Below are positions 1 through 9,152 of a stretch of DNA of 64,000 bases, piece after piece. Source of the stretch: Parendozoicomonas callyspongiae (GTDB lineage: Bacteria > Pseudomonadota > Gammaproteobacteria > Pseudomonadales > Endozoicomonadaceae); assembly GCF_023502345.1 (NCBI RefSeq), contig NZ_JAMFLX010000017.1, forward strand, positions 1 to 64,000, in the 5' to 3' direction. Every line of letters starts with the position of its first letter. Within the stretch, counting starts at the first letter, position 1. The notes under the pieces are model-generated. The model was given only the letters and a program-made list of their open reading frames with translations. It was not told where the DNA came from and did not search any database. A program made the position numbers and the translations under genes.

Positions 1-52
1 GCTGGAACGGCTGTTTTTAAGATGGTTTTTCTACAGATTCGTTATGCATCTT

Positions 53-1447
53 CTACTTAAAGAACCACGTGAAATCATGTCCATGATAATAATACTTGAG
101 TAATTGCATTCCAACGAGGCTATGTGCTTCTTTGTAATATCGGTCTGGATTATAAGCATCATCAAGAGATTCACTCTTTGGCTTTTGATGAAGGTCTATA
201 AGCCAAGGTCTCTTTAAAGCTCCTCTCAAAAAAACATCTTTAGAATGCTCTGACACAAAAAAACAACTATTTTCACCTTCCCAATAAACTCCTTCATCAG
301 GTTTCAATAAATAATTGTAGTGAGGTGAAATATGTGCTAACTGTTCTGAAAGGTATTTGAAATTACATTCTGCCTCACCACTTAAAATATAATCAAAAAG
401 CTTTTTGGCCTTTTCTGTAGACCATTTCCATGATTTACTTTTATCGAAGTAAGGGATTTCAGAGAAAAAAGATCTATGTTTCATTAAACGATGTTTATCG
501 ATGTCGGATAGTTTTTCTACAACGTCACCATCTATAGAGATAAGTGGTAGTGTTATTGAAAGCTTGGGCTGAGTAAAAATACCGTGACGGGCTAATATAT
601 AAGGTGGCTTAGATAACCACTGATTATCAATGTCTGAATAAAATAAATAATTAACACCGCATTTTTCTAAGCGCTTAGCTAATTTCATTTTTCTTTCAGA
701 AATTGCTTTCTCTATACAAAAAGTTATAACCTTACTAATACTTTGAGATACAACAACTCTTATAGAATCCATAAACTCAACGCACATAGATTTAGCATGT
801 TTCTCTAATTCGACGATGAATTTAAGTTGCAATTCAGTTTCGAAACTAACAAGTAAAATGTTGTTATGAATCTCAAATTCAGCCTTCATCTCATCAATTT
901 GATTCTTTGTTAGGTTCATCTCTGAAAACACTATGAGTAGTGGGATATCATGCTTGCTAAGGTCAGTTGCTTCTCCCAATATTCTTTCAACATAATTAAT
1001 TCCTGCGAGTTTTTTTGGATTATTAGAGCCATTAAATATAGTTGTACCATACAATCCAACCCATGTGTGAAATACTGGGCAGGGTGGGCATAATCTCAAA
1101 TCCATAGCAATCGCTTTATCTAAGGAGTCAACACCTGAAAACATCAGGCTATCTGCCATATTTTTCCAAGATTCTTCATCAATGGAATCAAAAAAAACAG
1201 GATCAAATTTAGAAATTAGAGCTTTTGCTATGCCAGCGTAGTAACTATTGTCTTTTTTGGTGGAAACCGAAGAAGTGCATCTTGATTTTAATTTCTTTTG
1301 ATAAGATTCATGCTCTATTTTCTGTGGCGCATTAGGAAGATGTTTTTGTTCATTGCTCCTATTTCTTGATGGACTGTCCAATCCTATTTCAGAATAGGGT
1401 TGGAGATATTCATCTAGAGGTTGGGCTGATCTTGAAAATGGTTGCAT
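53..1447 (-). CDS. Hypothetical protein, 464 aa, AT-rich orphan
   Basis: I do not recognise this protein. The first ~60 residues are polar and look disordered. There is no signal peptide or membrane segment. A Cys-Pro-Pro-Cys-Pro stretch lies near residue 120, and the rest is a mixed Lys/Glu/aromatic sequence of globular look. The start is well set: two tandem AAGGAGT copies followed by AAGGAT precede the ATG, an unusually strong, duplicated ribosome-binding region. The gene is visibly more AT-rich than the core genes later in the window, which fits recent acquisition or an accessory role. It stands alone; the next gene on the same strand ends about 170 bp upstream with its own terminator. 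An effector-like or orphan role is possible but nothing in the sequence proves it. Confidence 0.7.
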   Translation of the reverse strand: MQPFSRSAQPLDEYLQPYSEIGLDSPSRNRSNEQKHLPNAPQKIEHESYQKKLKSRCTSSVSTKKDNSYYAGIAKALISKFDPVFFDSIDEESWKNMADSLMFSGVDSLDKAIAMDLRLCPPCPVFHTWVGLYGTTIFNGSNNPKKLAGINYVERILGEATDLSKHDIPLLIVFSEMNLTKNQIDEMKAEFEIHNNILLVSFETELQLKFIVELEKHAKSMCVEFMDSIRVVVSQSISKVITFCIEKAISERKMKLAKRLEKCGVNYLFYSDIDNQWLSKPPYILARHGIFTQPKLSITLPLISIDGDVVEKLSDIDKHRLMKHRSFFSEIPYFDKSKSWKWSTEKAKKLFDYILSGEAECNFKYLSEQLAHISPHYNYLLKPDEGVYWEGENSCFFVSEHSKDVFLRGALKRPWLIDLHQKPKSESLDDAYNPDRYYKEAHSLVGMQLLKYYYHGHDFTWFFK

Positions 1448-1580
1448 ATCCTTACTCCTTACTCCTTAGTTGGTTGTAACCTTTATTCGTTCAAACTTAT
1501 TGATAACAGGTGTGTAAGGATGCCTAACGAATAAGGATAGATTGCGCGCAAATGATGTAGCAATTATTGGTATAGGTATA

Positions 1581-1607
1581 TTCCAAAAAATTGGGGCCGA
1601 AGGCCCT
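1581..1607 (-). terminator. Intrinsic terminator after the amidase gene
   Basis: Read on the minus strand, GGGCC-TTC-GGCCC forms a tight hairpin followed by a run of T, just past the amidase stop codon. Confidence 0.75.
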
Positions 1608-1619
1608 TAAAAACGTCCT

Positions 1620-2555
1620 TTAAGGAAGCTGGTCTCTGTCATACAGAGTAAGTAACTGTTTTGCCCTGAGGGGGTGATATTTCTCCAGCAGGGCAAATAG
1701 TGTGGCCGCGGTCATAATGTCTGGCTCACCATCTATCTGCCAGGGGAGGAAGTGAGTCTGAAAGGCAACGATAACATCTGTTGTCTGCTCATCCATTTCG
1801 CCGGTCTGTTTAACCCGGTATCCGTATTCACTCAGTGCAATCTGAATTAACTCCACAGAAGGCGGGTTTTCTGCAAAGTTATGCCAGTAGCGGGTAACTG
1901 TCTCATTGTCATACCAGGCACCAATACCTTCCTTGTACAGGTGATACCAGGGAAAGCGGGGGCCAGGGTCCAGTTTGCGTGATGGTGCAATATCTGAATG
2001 ACCAATAATATTTTTGGCAGTGATCTCCGGATATTTTTTTTGGATCTTTTTAATCAGGGCAATTAACAAACTGATCTGTTCCGGATCAAAATCAGGGTAG
2101 AAACAGTAGTGGTTTGAGTAATCGAGCCTGGAGGCATAGTCTCGTGAAAACAACTCCTCCGGGCTTTGGTGGCAGTCCGGAACATTCACCAGCTCAATGC
2201 CTATGGACAGATCATTCAGATTTTCCTGGCCATCCCAGTAACTTATACCGGCATGCCAGGCGCGGAAAGACTCATCGACCAGCTGGAATATCTTTAGCTT
2301 CTTATCGTAGGTTTCATCATGATTTTCCGGAATCAGGTAATGAGAACTGACGCTGCGTTTTCCTTTTACCAGATAGTTCATTGACTTTTCGAAGTTTCCA
2401 CCCGTGAAATGGAGAACAAGATAACGAACTCTGTTGTTGTAGTTCTGACTTGGGGTGTACTGAATTGGCAGGGATGAACAGCCGGTAAGAAAAGTGATTA
2501 GCCCAGCTACCAGAAAGTGTTTAATAGTTATTCTTTTCATGGAACGAAAAAACAC
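1620..2555 (-). CDS. amiD: N-acetylmuramoyl-L-alanine amidase, AmiD-like lipoprotein
   Basis: Peptidoglycan amidase of the Amidase_2 (AmpD/AmiD) family that cleaves the MurNAc-L-Ala bond. The N-terminus is a lipoprotein signal ending in LTG-C (Cys about residue 26) followed by Ser-Ser, which predicts outer-membrane anchoring. Zinc-ligand motifs typical of the family are visible: LVLHFT (His about residue 49) and IIGHSDIAPSRKLDPGP near residue 215, with the second His and the Asp. A C-terminal PG_binding_1-like segment (about residues 245-300) should hold peptidoglycan. The open frame runs further upstream, but those residues do not look like a signal peptide. I prefer the GTG at 2555 because GGGAG lies 6 nt ahead; ATG at 2540 is the alternative and gives 306 aa. 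Confidence 0.88.
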   Translation of the reverse strand: MFFRSMKRITIKHFLVAGLITFLTGCSSLPIQYTPSQNYNNRVRYLVLHFTGGNFEKSMNYLVKGKRSVSSHYLIPENHDETYDKKLKIFQLVDESFRAWHAGISYWDGQENLNDLSIGIELVNVPDCHQSPEELFSRDYASRLDYSNHYCFYPDFDPEQISLLIALIKKIQKKYPEITAKNIIGHSDIAPSRKLDPGPRFPWYHLYKEGIGAWYDNETVTRYWHNFAENPPSVELIQIALSEYGYRVKQTGEMDEQTTDVIVAFQTHFLPWQIDGEPDIMTAATLFALLEKYHPLRAKQLLTLYDRDQLP

Positions 2556-2692
2556 GTTCTTCTCCCTGAGAACATTTTTCTTATTGATACTCAGCTTATC
2601 AGAATAGATTGCTGAAAAAGAATATGAGGGATGTGGGAAGTGTCTGATGCAGCAATTATTCAGGTAGAGCTGCACCATTCAGAGGAAAGAAA

Positions 2693-3031
2693 TCAGAAGC
2701 CTTCGTCAGTATGAGCCGAACATCCCAGGCAACGCACAAAAGTTGCTTTGAATGGGTCGTAAACCAGAGTCTCGGCTGACTGCTTCACATTGCCTCCGAA
2801 AATGGAGAATGGAGAGCTGACCACAAATACCGCTGTACCGACGAGAGTGGTTGCAAGCATCAGCGGTCTGGCCAGTACCAGATCACCCGTCATGGCAAAC
2901 AGGCTGGGGTTTTCCTTTCTGACCTGAGAGTCAGATCCCCAGGCCGGGGTAATGGATAAAGTGGCTGCGGTAGCGAGGGCCAGCGCTAATGAGCGGAGCT
3001 TGTTATGTCCGGTGTTGTTTCCGGTAATCAT
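2693..3031 (-). CDS. Small exported membrane protein, unknown
   Basis: A 112-residue protein with a signal peptide (cleavage plausible after TPAWG), a hydrophobic segment around residues 50-75 (LMLATTLVGTAVFVVSSPF), and a short tail with two Cys (RCLGC). Similar small proteins, sometimes labelled multidrug-transporter-like, occur in pseudomonads, but I know no function. The start at 3031 is chosen because GGGAGG sits 10 nt upstream; an ATG 21 nt earlier lacks a ribosome site. It lies just downstream of the decayed ribose regulator and has its own reading direction with amiD. Confidence 0.65.
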   Translation of the reverse strand: MITGNNTGHNKLRSLALALATAATLSITPAWGSDSQVRKENPSLFAMTGDLVLARPLMLATTLVGTAVFVVSSPFSIFGGNVKQSAETLVYDPFKATFVRCLGCSAHTDEGF

Positions 3032-3110
3032 CTCTATTCTGCCTCCCTGCATTCTTAGAGTACCTTCAACAAATATATCAGCTCATATCAGACTTGCTTG
3101 AGTTCTCCGC

Positions 3111-4140
3111 TCAGGAAGCTGTTTGCAGCAGGGGTTCCAGAGGTTGATCAGCCCTGCTTTTAGCCTTCACCGATTTGCGCTCTACCAGACTGGATTTCAG
3201 TGTTCTGATAGCCGGGGCAATTGATGGATTCTCAATACGGTTCAGCAGGGTTTCAGCGGCCAGCTGGCCGAGACGGGCCTTGGGCTGGTGCATTGTGGTC
3301 AAAGGTGGAGATGTGTAGGAAGCCAGCTCGATATCATCGTATCCGATAACGGAAATATCTTCCGAAACCTTATGCCTGAGGCTCTGAATGGCGCAGATCG
3401 CACCCATAGCCATCAGGTCATTACCGGCTAGGCATCTCTCCATTGCCTTCTTTAACGCCCTTCATGAGCTGTTTGGTGGCCTGGTATCCACTTTCAGCAT
3501 TCAGTTCACCCTGAATCACCCAGGAAGGGGTTACTCTCAGGCCTGCCTCTTTCATGGCGCGATGATAGCCGGCAAAACGGCCATTACTGGGAGAAAGGTG
3601 CTGTGGGCCACTAATGCAGGCAATATCGGCAAAACCCTGATCAATCAGGTAACGGGTGGCTTCATAACCACCGGCTTCAGGATCTTCCATAATGATGTCG
3701 GCTTTTATGCCGGGGGACTGGCAATCCAGGATGACCATCGGGCTTTCACTGCAGTCCTGCAGCAACTGGAAAAACTCAGGTTCACTGTGGGCTGTCATGA
3801 TTAACAGACCATCAACCCGCTTTTCTTCCAGGGTTTTCAGGTTTTCAATTTTCTTTTCGGTATCGTCACCGGAGTTGCTAAGAATCAGATGGTAGCCCCG
3901 CTCGTTACAGGTCGCTTCAACGCCATGAATAACCTCCGCAAAGAACGGGTTGGTATTGGAGGACGTCAGCATACCTATGGTGCGGGTGCGATTGGTCTTC
4001 AGGCTGCGGGCTACAGCACTGGGCTTATAGCCGAGCTGCTTAATAGTGGCATGTACTCTCTCTGTCGCTGCATGGCTGACAAAGCGGGTGCCGTTAATTA
4101 CATGGGAAACTGTGGAGATAGAGACATCAGTCAGCTTCGC
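3111..4140 (-). pseudogene. rbsR: Ribose operon repressor RbsR, frameshifted and 5'-truncated
   Basis: LacI-family regulator closely resembling RbsR. One frame (to 3421) carries the HTH remainder ([20 protein letters not shown]), the hinge and most of the sugar domain. The other frame (3443-3111) carries the rest, with CLAGNDLMAMG and VIGYDDIELASYTSPPLTT as in RbsR. The two overlap around 3421-3443, so a single frameshift splits the protein. The first about six residues before VAKLTDVS are also missing: the sequence there runs straight into an rbsB fragment. Helix 1 of the DNA-binding domain and a proper start are therefore gone. Loss of function is very likely unless the frameshift is a sequencing error. 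Confidence 0.85.
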
Positions 4141-4333
4141 CACGGTCCAGAGTGATTACAGGGATTTCAGCACGGTTGGCTGCGCGAACAGAATTACCGG
4201 CTGCATCGGAGTCTGCAGGGTTGATCAGGATAGCGCTGACGCCTTTAACGGTCAGGTCTTCAACGTTGGTCATTTCACGGGCAGAGTCGTTCTGGGAGTC
4301 GAGAATGGTCAGGGTAGATGTTAAGATGAGCAT
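4134..4333 (-). pseudogene. rbsB: Internal fragment of ribose-binding protein RbsB
   Basis: About 55 residues match the interior of the periplasmic D-ribose-binding protein: [44 protein letters not shown]. Neither the signal peptide nor the C-terminal two thirds is present. The fragment breaks at LDRG and joins rbsR in another frame. In Escherichia coli the order is rbsB-rbsK-rbsR, so one deletion from inside rbsB to the first codons of rbsR, removing rbsK, explains the join. The 120 bp upstream (4334-4451) holds no gene I recognise. Confidence 0.85.
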
Positions 4334-4451
4334 CGTCGAGGGCCTGGACTCCGGGGAATTCCTTTTGGCCTGAGAATAACAGTGGCTTCGCGCATGCGGG
4401 CATCAACGATGAAGAAGCAATTTTAAAAGGCAATTTGATGTTTGAGCCTCT

Positions 4452-5267
4452 TCACTTCTGGCATTCAGGGCAGTAGCAGGAAGCCCGGTTACTGAGCTTG
4501 ATCTCTTTTATCGTTGTTCCACATGTTTTGCAGGGTTCACCGGAACGGCCATACATGGTCAGTTCAATTGCGAAGTATCCTGGTTTACCGTCTCCCCCCA
4601 CAAAATCCTTCAGTGTTGTTCCCCCAACTGTAATCGCTCTTTCAAGAACCTTTTTGATAGCTTGTGCCAGCTTGTCGTATCGCTGACGTGAGATTTTGCC
4701 ACAGTGAATGTCTGGTCTTATGCCAGCCATAAACAGCGCTTCGCTGGCATAGATATTCCCAACCCCCACCACATTGTGATTATCCATAATGAAAGTTTTC
4801 ACAGCCTGTCTGCGACTACGCGAACGCTGGTAAAGTCGATCACCGGAAAACTCTTCGGATAATGGCTCAGGGCCAAGTTCAGCCAGAACCTTGTGATTAT
4901 TAGGATCTCCTTCAGCCCATAGAAGAGCTCCAAACCGTCTTGGGTCAGTCAAACGCAGCAGCTTGCCGTTAGCGAAAACAATATCCACATGGTCGTGTTT
5001 TTCTGCGGGTGTTGAAGCCGGAAGAATTCTCATGGACCCGGACATACCCAGATGACCGATCAATGTGCCGTTGGGAAATGTCAGCAACAGGTACTTTGCC
5101 CGCCGGGTTACATCCAGCAGTTCCTTATCTTTCAGAAGTTGTGGCAGATCGTCTCTGACCGGCCAGCGCAGCTTTGGCTGACGAACAATAACATCAGCGA
5201 TTTTCTGGTTTTTGATATGTGGTGAAATACCACGACGGGTTGTTTCAACTTCTGGTAGTTCAGGCAT
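4452..5267 (-). CDS. mutM: Formamidopyrimidine-DNA glycosylase (Fpg/MutM)
   Basis: Base-excision repair enzyme that removes 8-oxoguanine and formamidopyrimidines and nicks the abasic site. The mature N-terminus [12 protein letters not shown] carries the catalytic Pro (after Met removal) and Glu. A conserved Lys region (RRAKYLLL) is near residue 57. The C-terminal zinc finger has the C-x2-C-x16-C-x2-C spacing of the family (last 26 residues). Length 271 is standard. It is a complete, ordinary gene that sits between the decayed ribose locus and the truncated NAT gene, with its upstream end facing the divergent NAT gene. Confidence 0.97.
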   Translation of the reverse strand: MPELPEVETTRRGISPHIKNQKIADVIVRQPKLRWPVRDDLPQLLKDKELLDVTRRAKYLLLTFPNGTLIGHLGMSGSMRILPASTPAEKHDHVDIVFANGKLLRLTDPRRFGALLWAEGDPNNHKVLAELGPEPLSEEFSGDRLYQRSRSRRQAVKTFIMDNHNVVGVGNIYASEALFMAGIRPDIHCGKISRQRYDKLAQAIKKVLERAITVGGTTLKDFVGGDGKPGYFAIELTMYGRSGEPCKTCGTTIKEIKLSNRASCYCPECQK

Positions 5268-5369
5268 TGTTCTATTTACTGATCTCTGAGCAAGACAACC
5301 CTACCAGACAATCTTTCTCCTGTCGGTTATTGGTCTACATTGATTCACTTCTTCTGAGAGGGGCTGCCG

Positions 5370-5858
5370 GTGAAGACTGTTGAGAAATATCTGGATCGCA
5401 TTGGTTTCCATGGAAGAGTTGAAGATACCCTTGAGACCTTTCAGCAGCTCCATCGTGCCCACCTTCATACGATTCCTTACGAAAATATTGAAATTCGCCT
5501 GGGCAGGAAAGTCTCTCTGGACACTGATGATGGAAAGATCGTTGTAAACGGAAGAGGTGGTTACTGCTATGAGTTAAACAGTCTCTTTGCCTGGCTTTTG
5601 CGGCAGATTGGTTTTGAGGTTCAACTTCTTTCTGCACGCCTTCTCTCTTTTTACTCTGACGGAAACCCGGGGCCTGAGTATGAGCACCTTGTTCTAAAGT
5701 TTAAAGCCGGAGATAACTGGTGGCTGGCAGATGTCGGGCATGGTGAGGTTTTTGAAATGCCAATGCCTTTGATGTCAGGTATTGAACAGAGTGAACCACT
5801 GGGTGATATGTGTCTTTTACAAACAGTGATTCAAACAACTCCCTGTTGGCGTAATTAG
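5370..5858 (+). pseudogene. nat: Arylamine N-acetyltransferase, C-terminally truncated
   Basis: N-terminal half of an acetyl-CoA:arylamine N-acetyltransferase. The catalytic triad region is visible: RGGYCYELN (Cys66), EYEHLVL (His about 108) and LADVGHGE (Asp about 123). Homology stops near residue 145 and about 15 unrelated residues follow to the stop. The usual length is about 270, so the C-terminal domain that closes over acetyl-CoA is absent. The break falls where an opposite-strand nucleoside-hydrolase fragment begins. The triad is present, but a functional enzyme is unlikely. Confidence 0.8.
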
Positions 5859-6117
5859 CGAAGCGTATATGCCTGCTATTGCTGGAATCGATGCTAAGAG
5901 CACCTTCTGTTTCTGAGTCTTGGGAAATATCAATGCCGAGTCTGGCTGAATCAAACTCAACAATCTCTGGGTTAACAAGTATCGCTGCTGCCGGTGTGTC
6001 CCATAAACTCCATATATGAGTACCATCAGTTTTCTTCCAGCCATCAATGGTCGTGGCTGAAAAGTCAGTAATGGGGTTCTTCTGGGCGCGAAGAGTTGCT
6101 GTCAGCTGATCATTTTG
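5820..6117 (-). pseudogene. C-terminal fragment of a nucleoside hydrolase
   Basis: Read on the minus strand from about 6117, one frame gives a continuous peptide that includes IDGWKKTDGTHIW, LWDTPAAAILVNPEIVEF and LSIDSSNSRHIRFANY. This resembles the C-terminal part of inosine/uridine-preferring nucleoside hydrolases (the D-x-x-A-A-A-x-x-x-x-P-x-I-V segment). The N-terminal half with the Ca-binding Asp cluster is missing. The frame has no start and follows a stop just after the trpS terminator. The downstream end meets the broken end of the NAT gene. Family assignment is from memory of conserved patterns, so moderate. Confidence 0.6.
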
Positions 6118-6130
6118 ACGCTATCCGCAT

Positions 6131-6165
6131 CAAAAACAAAAATGCCACACCTTTTGGGAGTGGCA
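6131..6165 (-). terminator. trpS terminator
   Basis: On the minus strand TGCCAC...GTGGCA forms a hairpin followed by TTTTTGTTTTT, immediately downstream of trpS. Confidence 0.8.
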
Positions 6166-6186
6166 CTGCAATATTGAAATGAAATA

Positions 6187-7206
6187 TTACTTAAAGCACT
6201 TGATGCCAGCAGCTTTACGGATTTTATCCAGGAATGGAGCCGCTTCAGCACGAGCTTTTTCAGCACCTTTTTGCAACTCAGCTTCCAGGTAAGCCGGGTC
6301 ATTCATAATTTCGTTATAACGCTCACGAGCCGGTGCAATTTCAGTATTCACCAGTTCAAACAGGCGCTTCTTGGCTTCACCCCAGGCAATACCGTTTTCA
6401 AACTCACGGCGCATTTCTTCGGTTTGCTCCGGTGTTGCAAAGGCCTTCCAGATCTGGAATACCGCTGAGGTATCAGGGTCTTTAGGTTCACCTGGTTCCA
6501 GCAGGTTGGTCAGGATCTTGTTGATATGCTTCTTCAGCTGCTTTTCGGTCAGGAACAGCGGAATAGTGTTGTCATAGCTCTTGCTCATCTTGCGACCGTC
6601 AAGACCCTGCAATACAGCACTGCCATCATTAGCATCAGCTACCACTGCTTCAGGCAGTGTAAACAGCTTTTTGTTATAGATATGGTTGAAGCGGCCAGCA
6701 ATATCACGCGCCATCTCGATATGCTGAATCTGGTCACGGCCAACAGGAACCTTGTTGGCATTAAACATCAGGATATCGGCAGCCATTAATACCGGATAGC
6801 TGAACAGACCCATGGTCACTTCGAAATCCGGGTCAGCACCATTGGCTACGTTCGCATCAACGGAAGCCTTGTAAGCATGAGCTCGGTTCATCAAACCTTT
6901 GGCGCAGACGCAGTTAAGCATCCAGGTCAGTTCTGGAATTTCAGGAATATCAGACTGACGGTAAAAAATCGTCTTGTCAGTATCAAGGCCCAAAGCCAGC
7001 CAGGTCGCAGCGATTTCCCGGGTGGATTGGTGAACCCGCTCAGGGTCCCAGCACTTGATCAGTGCGTGATAGTCGGCAAGAAAGTAGTAGGAGCGGACGT
7101 TTTCGTCCTTGCTGGCCTCAATTGCCGGGCGAATTGCGCCGACATAGTTCCCCAAATGCGGGGTACCGGATGTAGTAATACCGGTAAGTGTTCTAATTTT
7201 GCTCAT
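6187..7206 (-). CDS. trpS: Tryptophanyl-tRNA synthetase
   Basis: Class I aminoacyl-tRNA synthetase that charges tRNA-Trp. The HIGH-type motif appears as TPHLGNYVG (residues 15-23) and the KMSKS loop as [10 protein letters not shown] near residue 200. The protein is 339 residues, usual for TrpS. It is intact and ends in a good terminator. It is transcribed alone. Confidence 0.97.
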   Translation of the reverse strand: MSKIRTLTGITTSGTPHLGNYVGAIRPAIEASKDENVRSYYFLADYHALIKCWDPERVHQSTREIAATWLALGLDTDKTIFYRQSDIPEIPELTWMLNCVCAKGLMNRAHAYKASVDANVANGADPDFEVTMGLFSYPVLMAADILMFNANKVPVGRDQIQHIEMARDIAGRFNHIYNKKLFTLPEAVVADANDGSAVLQGLDGRKMSKSYDNTIPLFLTEKQLKKHINKILTNLLEPGEPKDPDTSAVFQIWKAFATPEQTEEMRREFENGIAWGEAKKRLFELVNTEIAPARERYNEIMNDPAYLEAELQKGAEKARAEAAPFLDKIRKAAGIKCFK

Positions 7207-7377
7207 AATCTTTCAATCTTGGGTATTGCTGCGAGCGAGCATTATACGACCGTAATGCAAAAGCCCCCAAGTCAAATGTGCAATGTTCCTGGATATTGCT
7301 GGTTATACTATTTATTAATACTCGAATAACAAATTAAAGGTGTCAGGAAGACACTTAAATAAGAGCAGGGCAGCACA

Positions 7378-8790
7378 TTGAACAGCAGAGCTTGGGTTTA
7401 TTTTTTAAGTGTCTACATCTGGCTGGTGGGTTATGGATCTGCACAGGCAGCCAACTTTGAAGATTTTTCCTTCTATGAAACCGTTGAAGTTCATACTGAT
7501 GCTGGTGGTTTGAATACCTGCCAGGACATCAGAAAGTACTCGCCTGAAACCCGAAGGCAGCTGATTGATCTGGTTAAGAGCGCCAATCAGTCAGGAAAGA
7601 AGTTGATTCTCACCGGTTCCAGTCACAGCATGGCAGGGCAGGTGGCCTGTCACAGGGATGCCACGCCTGGTGAGTATGTGCTGGTCACCCTGAACAGCAT
7701 GCCAATCAAACATGAGCTGGACGGGCGATATATCACCATATCTGCTCAGGCGACCTGGAAAGATTTGATTGAGGTATTGAAAACGAACGACAGCATTGGC
7801 CCCGGTCTGGCTCCCAGCATTATGCAGGACTTCAATGTTTTCACGATTGCCGGAACCTTGTCTGCCAATGCCATGGGGCGAGATCCGAACTTTGGTCCGG
7901 TGATAGAGTCGGTTCAGTCATTCACATTGCTTAAGGCAGATGGAGAAGTCATCGAGTGTTCCCGGCAGAGAAACAAAAACTGCTTTGAGGCGGTTATTGG
8001 AGGTTATGGCGCATTCGGTGTCATTCTGGATGCCAAGGTAATGCTGGTTCCCGATGTGGCTATTCAATCTGTCAGGTTGAGGCTCAGTAATGATGATTAT
8101 GCCGAGCACCTTATGTCTAATGTTGTTGGTGTGGAAGAGCTTGATAAGCATTACGGCACCATCGAAATAGAATATGGCCGGGTTTTTGTGACTGTTCAGG
8201 AATATTACAAGGTTTCAGAACAAGGACTGCCATTCTGGGCAGAAGATTTAAAACAAAGCGGTCGCCTGCCCCTGTCTGCAAATCAGACAACCCGACGGGA
8301 GTATTTGGATAACCACAGGTTCTCTTATAAGTGGGGAGGTTTGAATCAATCCAGCCAGTTATTAAGTGTGGCTATACCGCTGCAGAGATATGAAACCTTT
8401 TCCAACAGTATTCCCCAGCTGGTGACCAGCTTTCCAAGTCTGAAGTTCCATGAAATCACGACAAGGTTTATACCTGAGCAGATTTCACCAAACATGTTGC
8501 AGTTGATTACTCAGGACTCAATCGTTTTTGTCTTTATGATTGAAAACCGAAGGGTTGATCAGCCAAGCCTTGAGCTGTTCAAAAAGCGACTATACAAGCT
8601 GGCCCGAGGAACTGGCGGCAAGCCTGACCTTGCATTTGACCTGCCCAGAGATGCGGGCTGGGTTATGGACTCATACCCACGAGTTGGTGAGTGGCTGGCA
8701 CTGAAGCGGGAGTTCGATCCCAGCCATACCTTCTACAGTAAATTCTTTCATAACTTCCAATTGAGAATGACCGGAGCACCTCGGAAATAG
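7378..8790 (+). CDS. Exported FAD-binding oxidoreductase
   Basis: A 470-residue protein with a clear Sec signal peptide (cleavage near GSAQA, residue 24) and a PCMH-type FAD-binding domain: LILTGSSHSMAGQ, ISAQATWKDLIEVL, and an F-T-I-A-G-T-L-S-A-N-A-M-G segment around residue 160. The C-terminal part with ...FDPSHTFYSKFF resembles sugar-lactone oxidases such as L-gulono-1,4-lactone or alditol oxidases. The substrate is not evident. The start is TTG at 7378, needed to include the signal peptide; I see no strong Shine-Dalgarno. It stands alone between trpS (divergent) and the afu operon. It probably oxidises a sugar or polyol in the periplasm. Confidence 0.8.
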   Translation: MNSRAWVYFLSVYIWLVGYGSAQAANFEDFSFYETVEVHTDAGGLNTCQDIRKYSPETRRQLIDLVKSANQSGKKLILTGSSHSMAGQVACHRDATPGEYVLVTLNSMPIKHELDGRYITISAQATWKDLIEVLKTNDSIGPGLAPSIMQDFNVFTIAGTLSANAMGRDPNFGPVIESVQSFTLLKADGEVIECSRQRNKNCFEAVIGGYGAFGVILDAKVMLVPDVAIQSVRLRLSNDDYAEHLMSNVVGVEELDKHYGTIEIEYGRVFVTVQEYYKVSEQGLPFWAEDLKQSGRLPLSANQTTRREYLDNHRFSYKWGGLNQSSQLLSVAIPLQRYETFSNSIPQLVTSFPSLKFHEITTRFIPEQISPNMLQLITQDSIVFVFMIENRRVDQPSLELFKKRLYKLARGTGGKPDLAFDLPRDAGWVMDSYPRVGEWLALKREFDPSHTFYSKFFHNFQLRMTGAPRK

Positions 8791-9152
8791 TGAATTAATT
8801 AGAACTCTTTTTTCGATAGTTGTTCATAAGATATTCAATTGCTACCTGAAGATTGACAATTAAGATAATTATCAATCGCCTGGGCAATTAATCGACAATC
8901 CTTCCTTTGATGCCAATCAAAACAGCAAGTTACGATTAGTTGCACGATAACAAAGATGAATATTGTGAGTGTTGTTTCTTTTTCGCTTGTGCTTGATTTG
9001 ATTAGATTGAAAAAGGCGTAAGAAGTTAGGAGCCACGTCATCAGGACTTAATCTGGATCTTCTCTCTGGATTTTCAAAGCAGGCTATCTCGCGCTCTGCT
9101 GTTTACGGATAAACGCCCCACACATTTCTCGACACCAAGGGAATTCAAAAGA
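8791..9152. other. Intergenic region upstream of afuA, with Fur-like site
   Basis: No convincing gene. A 68-codon minus-strand frame (8835-9041) has one hydrophobic segment but no ribosome site. At 8855-8873 GACAATTAAGATAATTATC matches 14 of 19 positions of the Escherichia coli Fur consensus as I recall it. In AT-rich DNA this may be chance. The promoter of the afu operon should lie in this stretch. Confidence 0.35.

Noticed and set aside
8835-9041. 68-codon minus-strand ORF with one hydrophobic segment
   Set aside because: No ribosome site, no recognisable family, AT-rich intergenic setting; kept only as a note in the intergenic entry.
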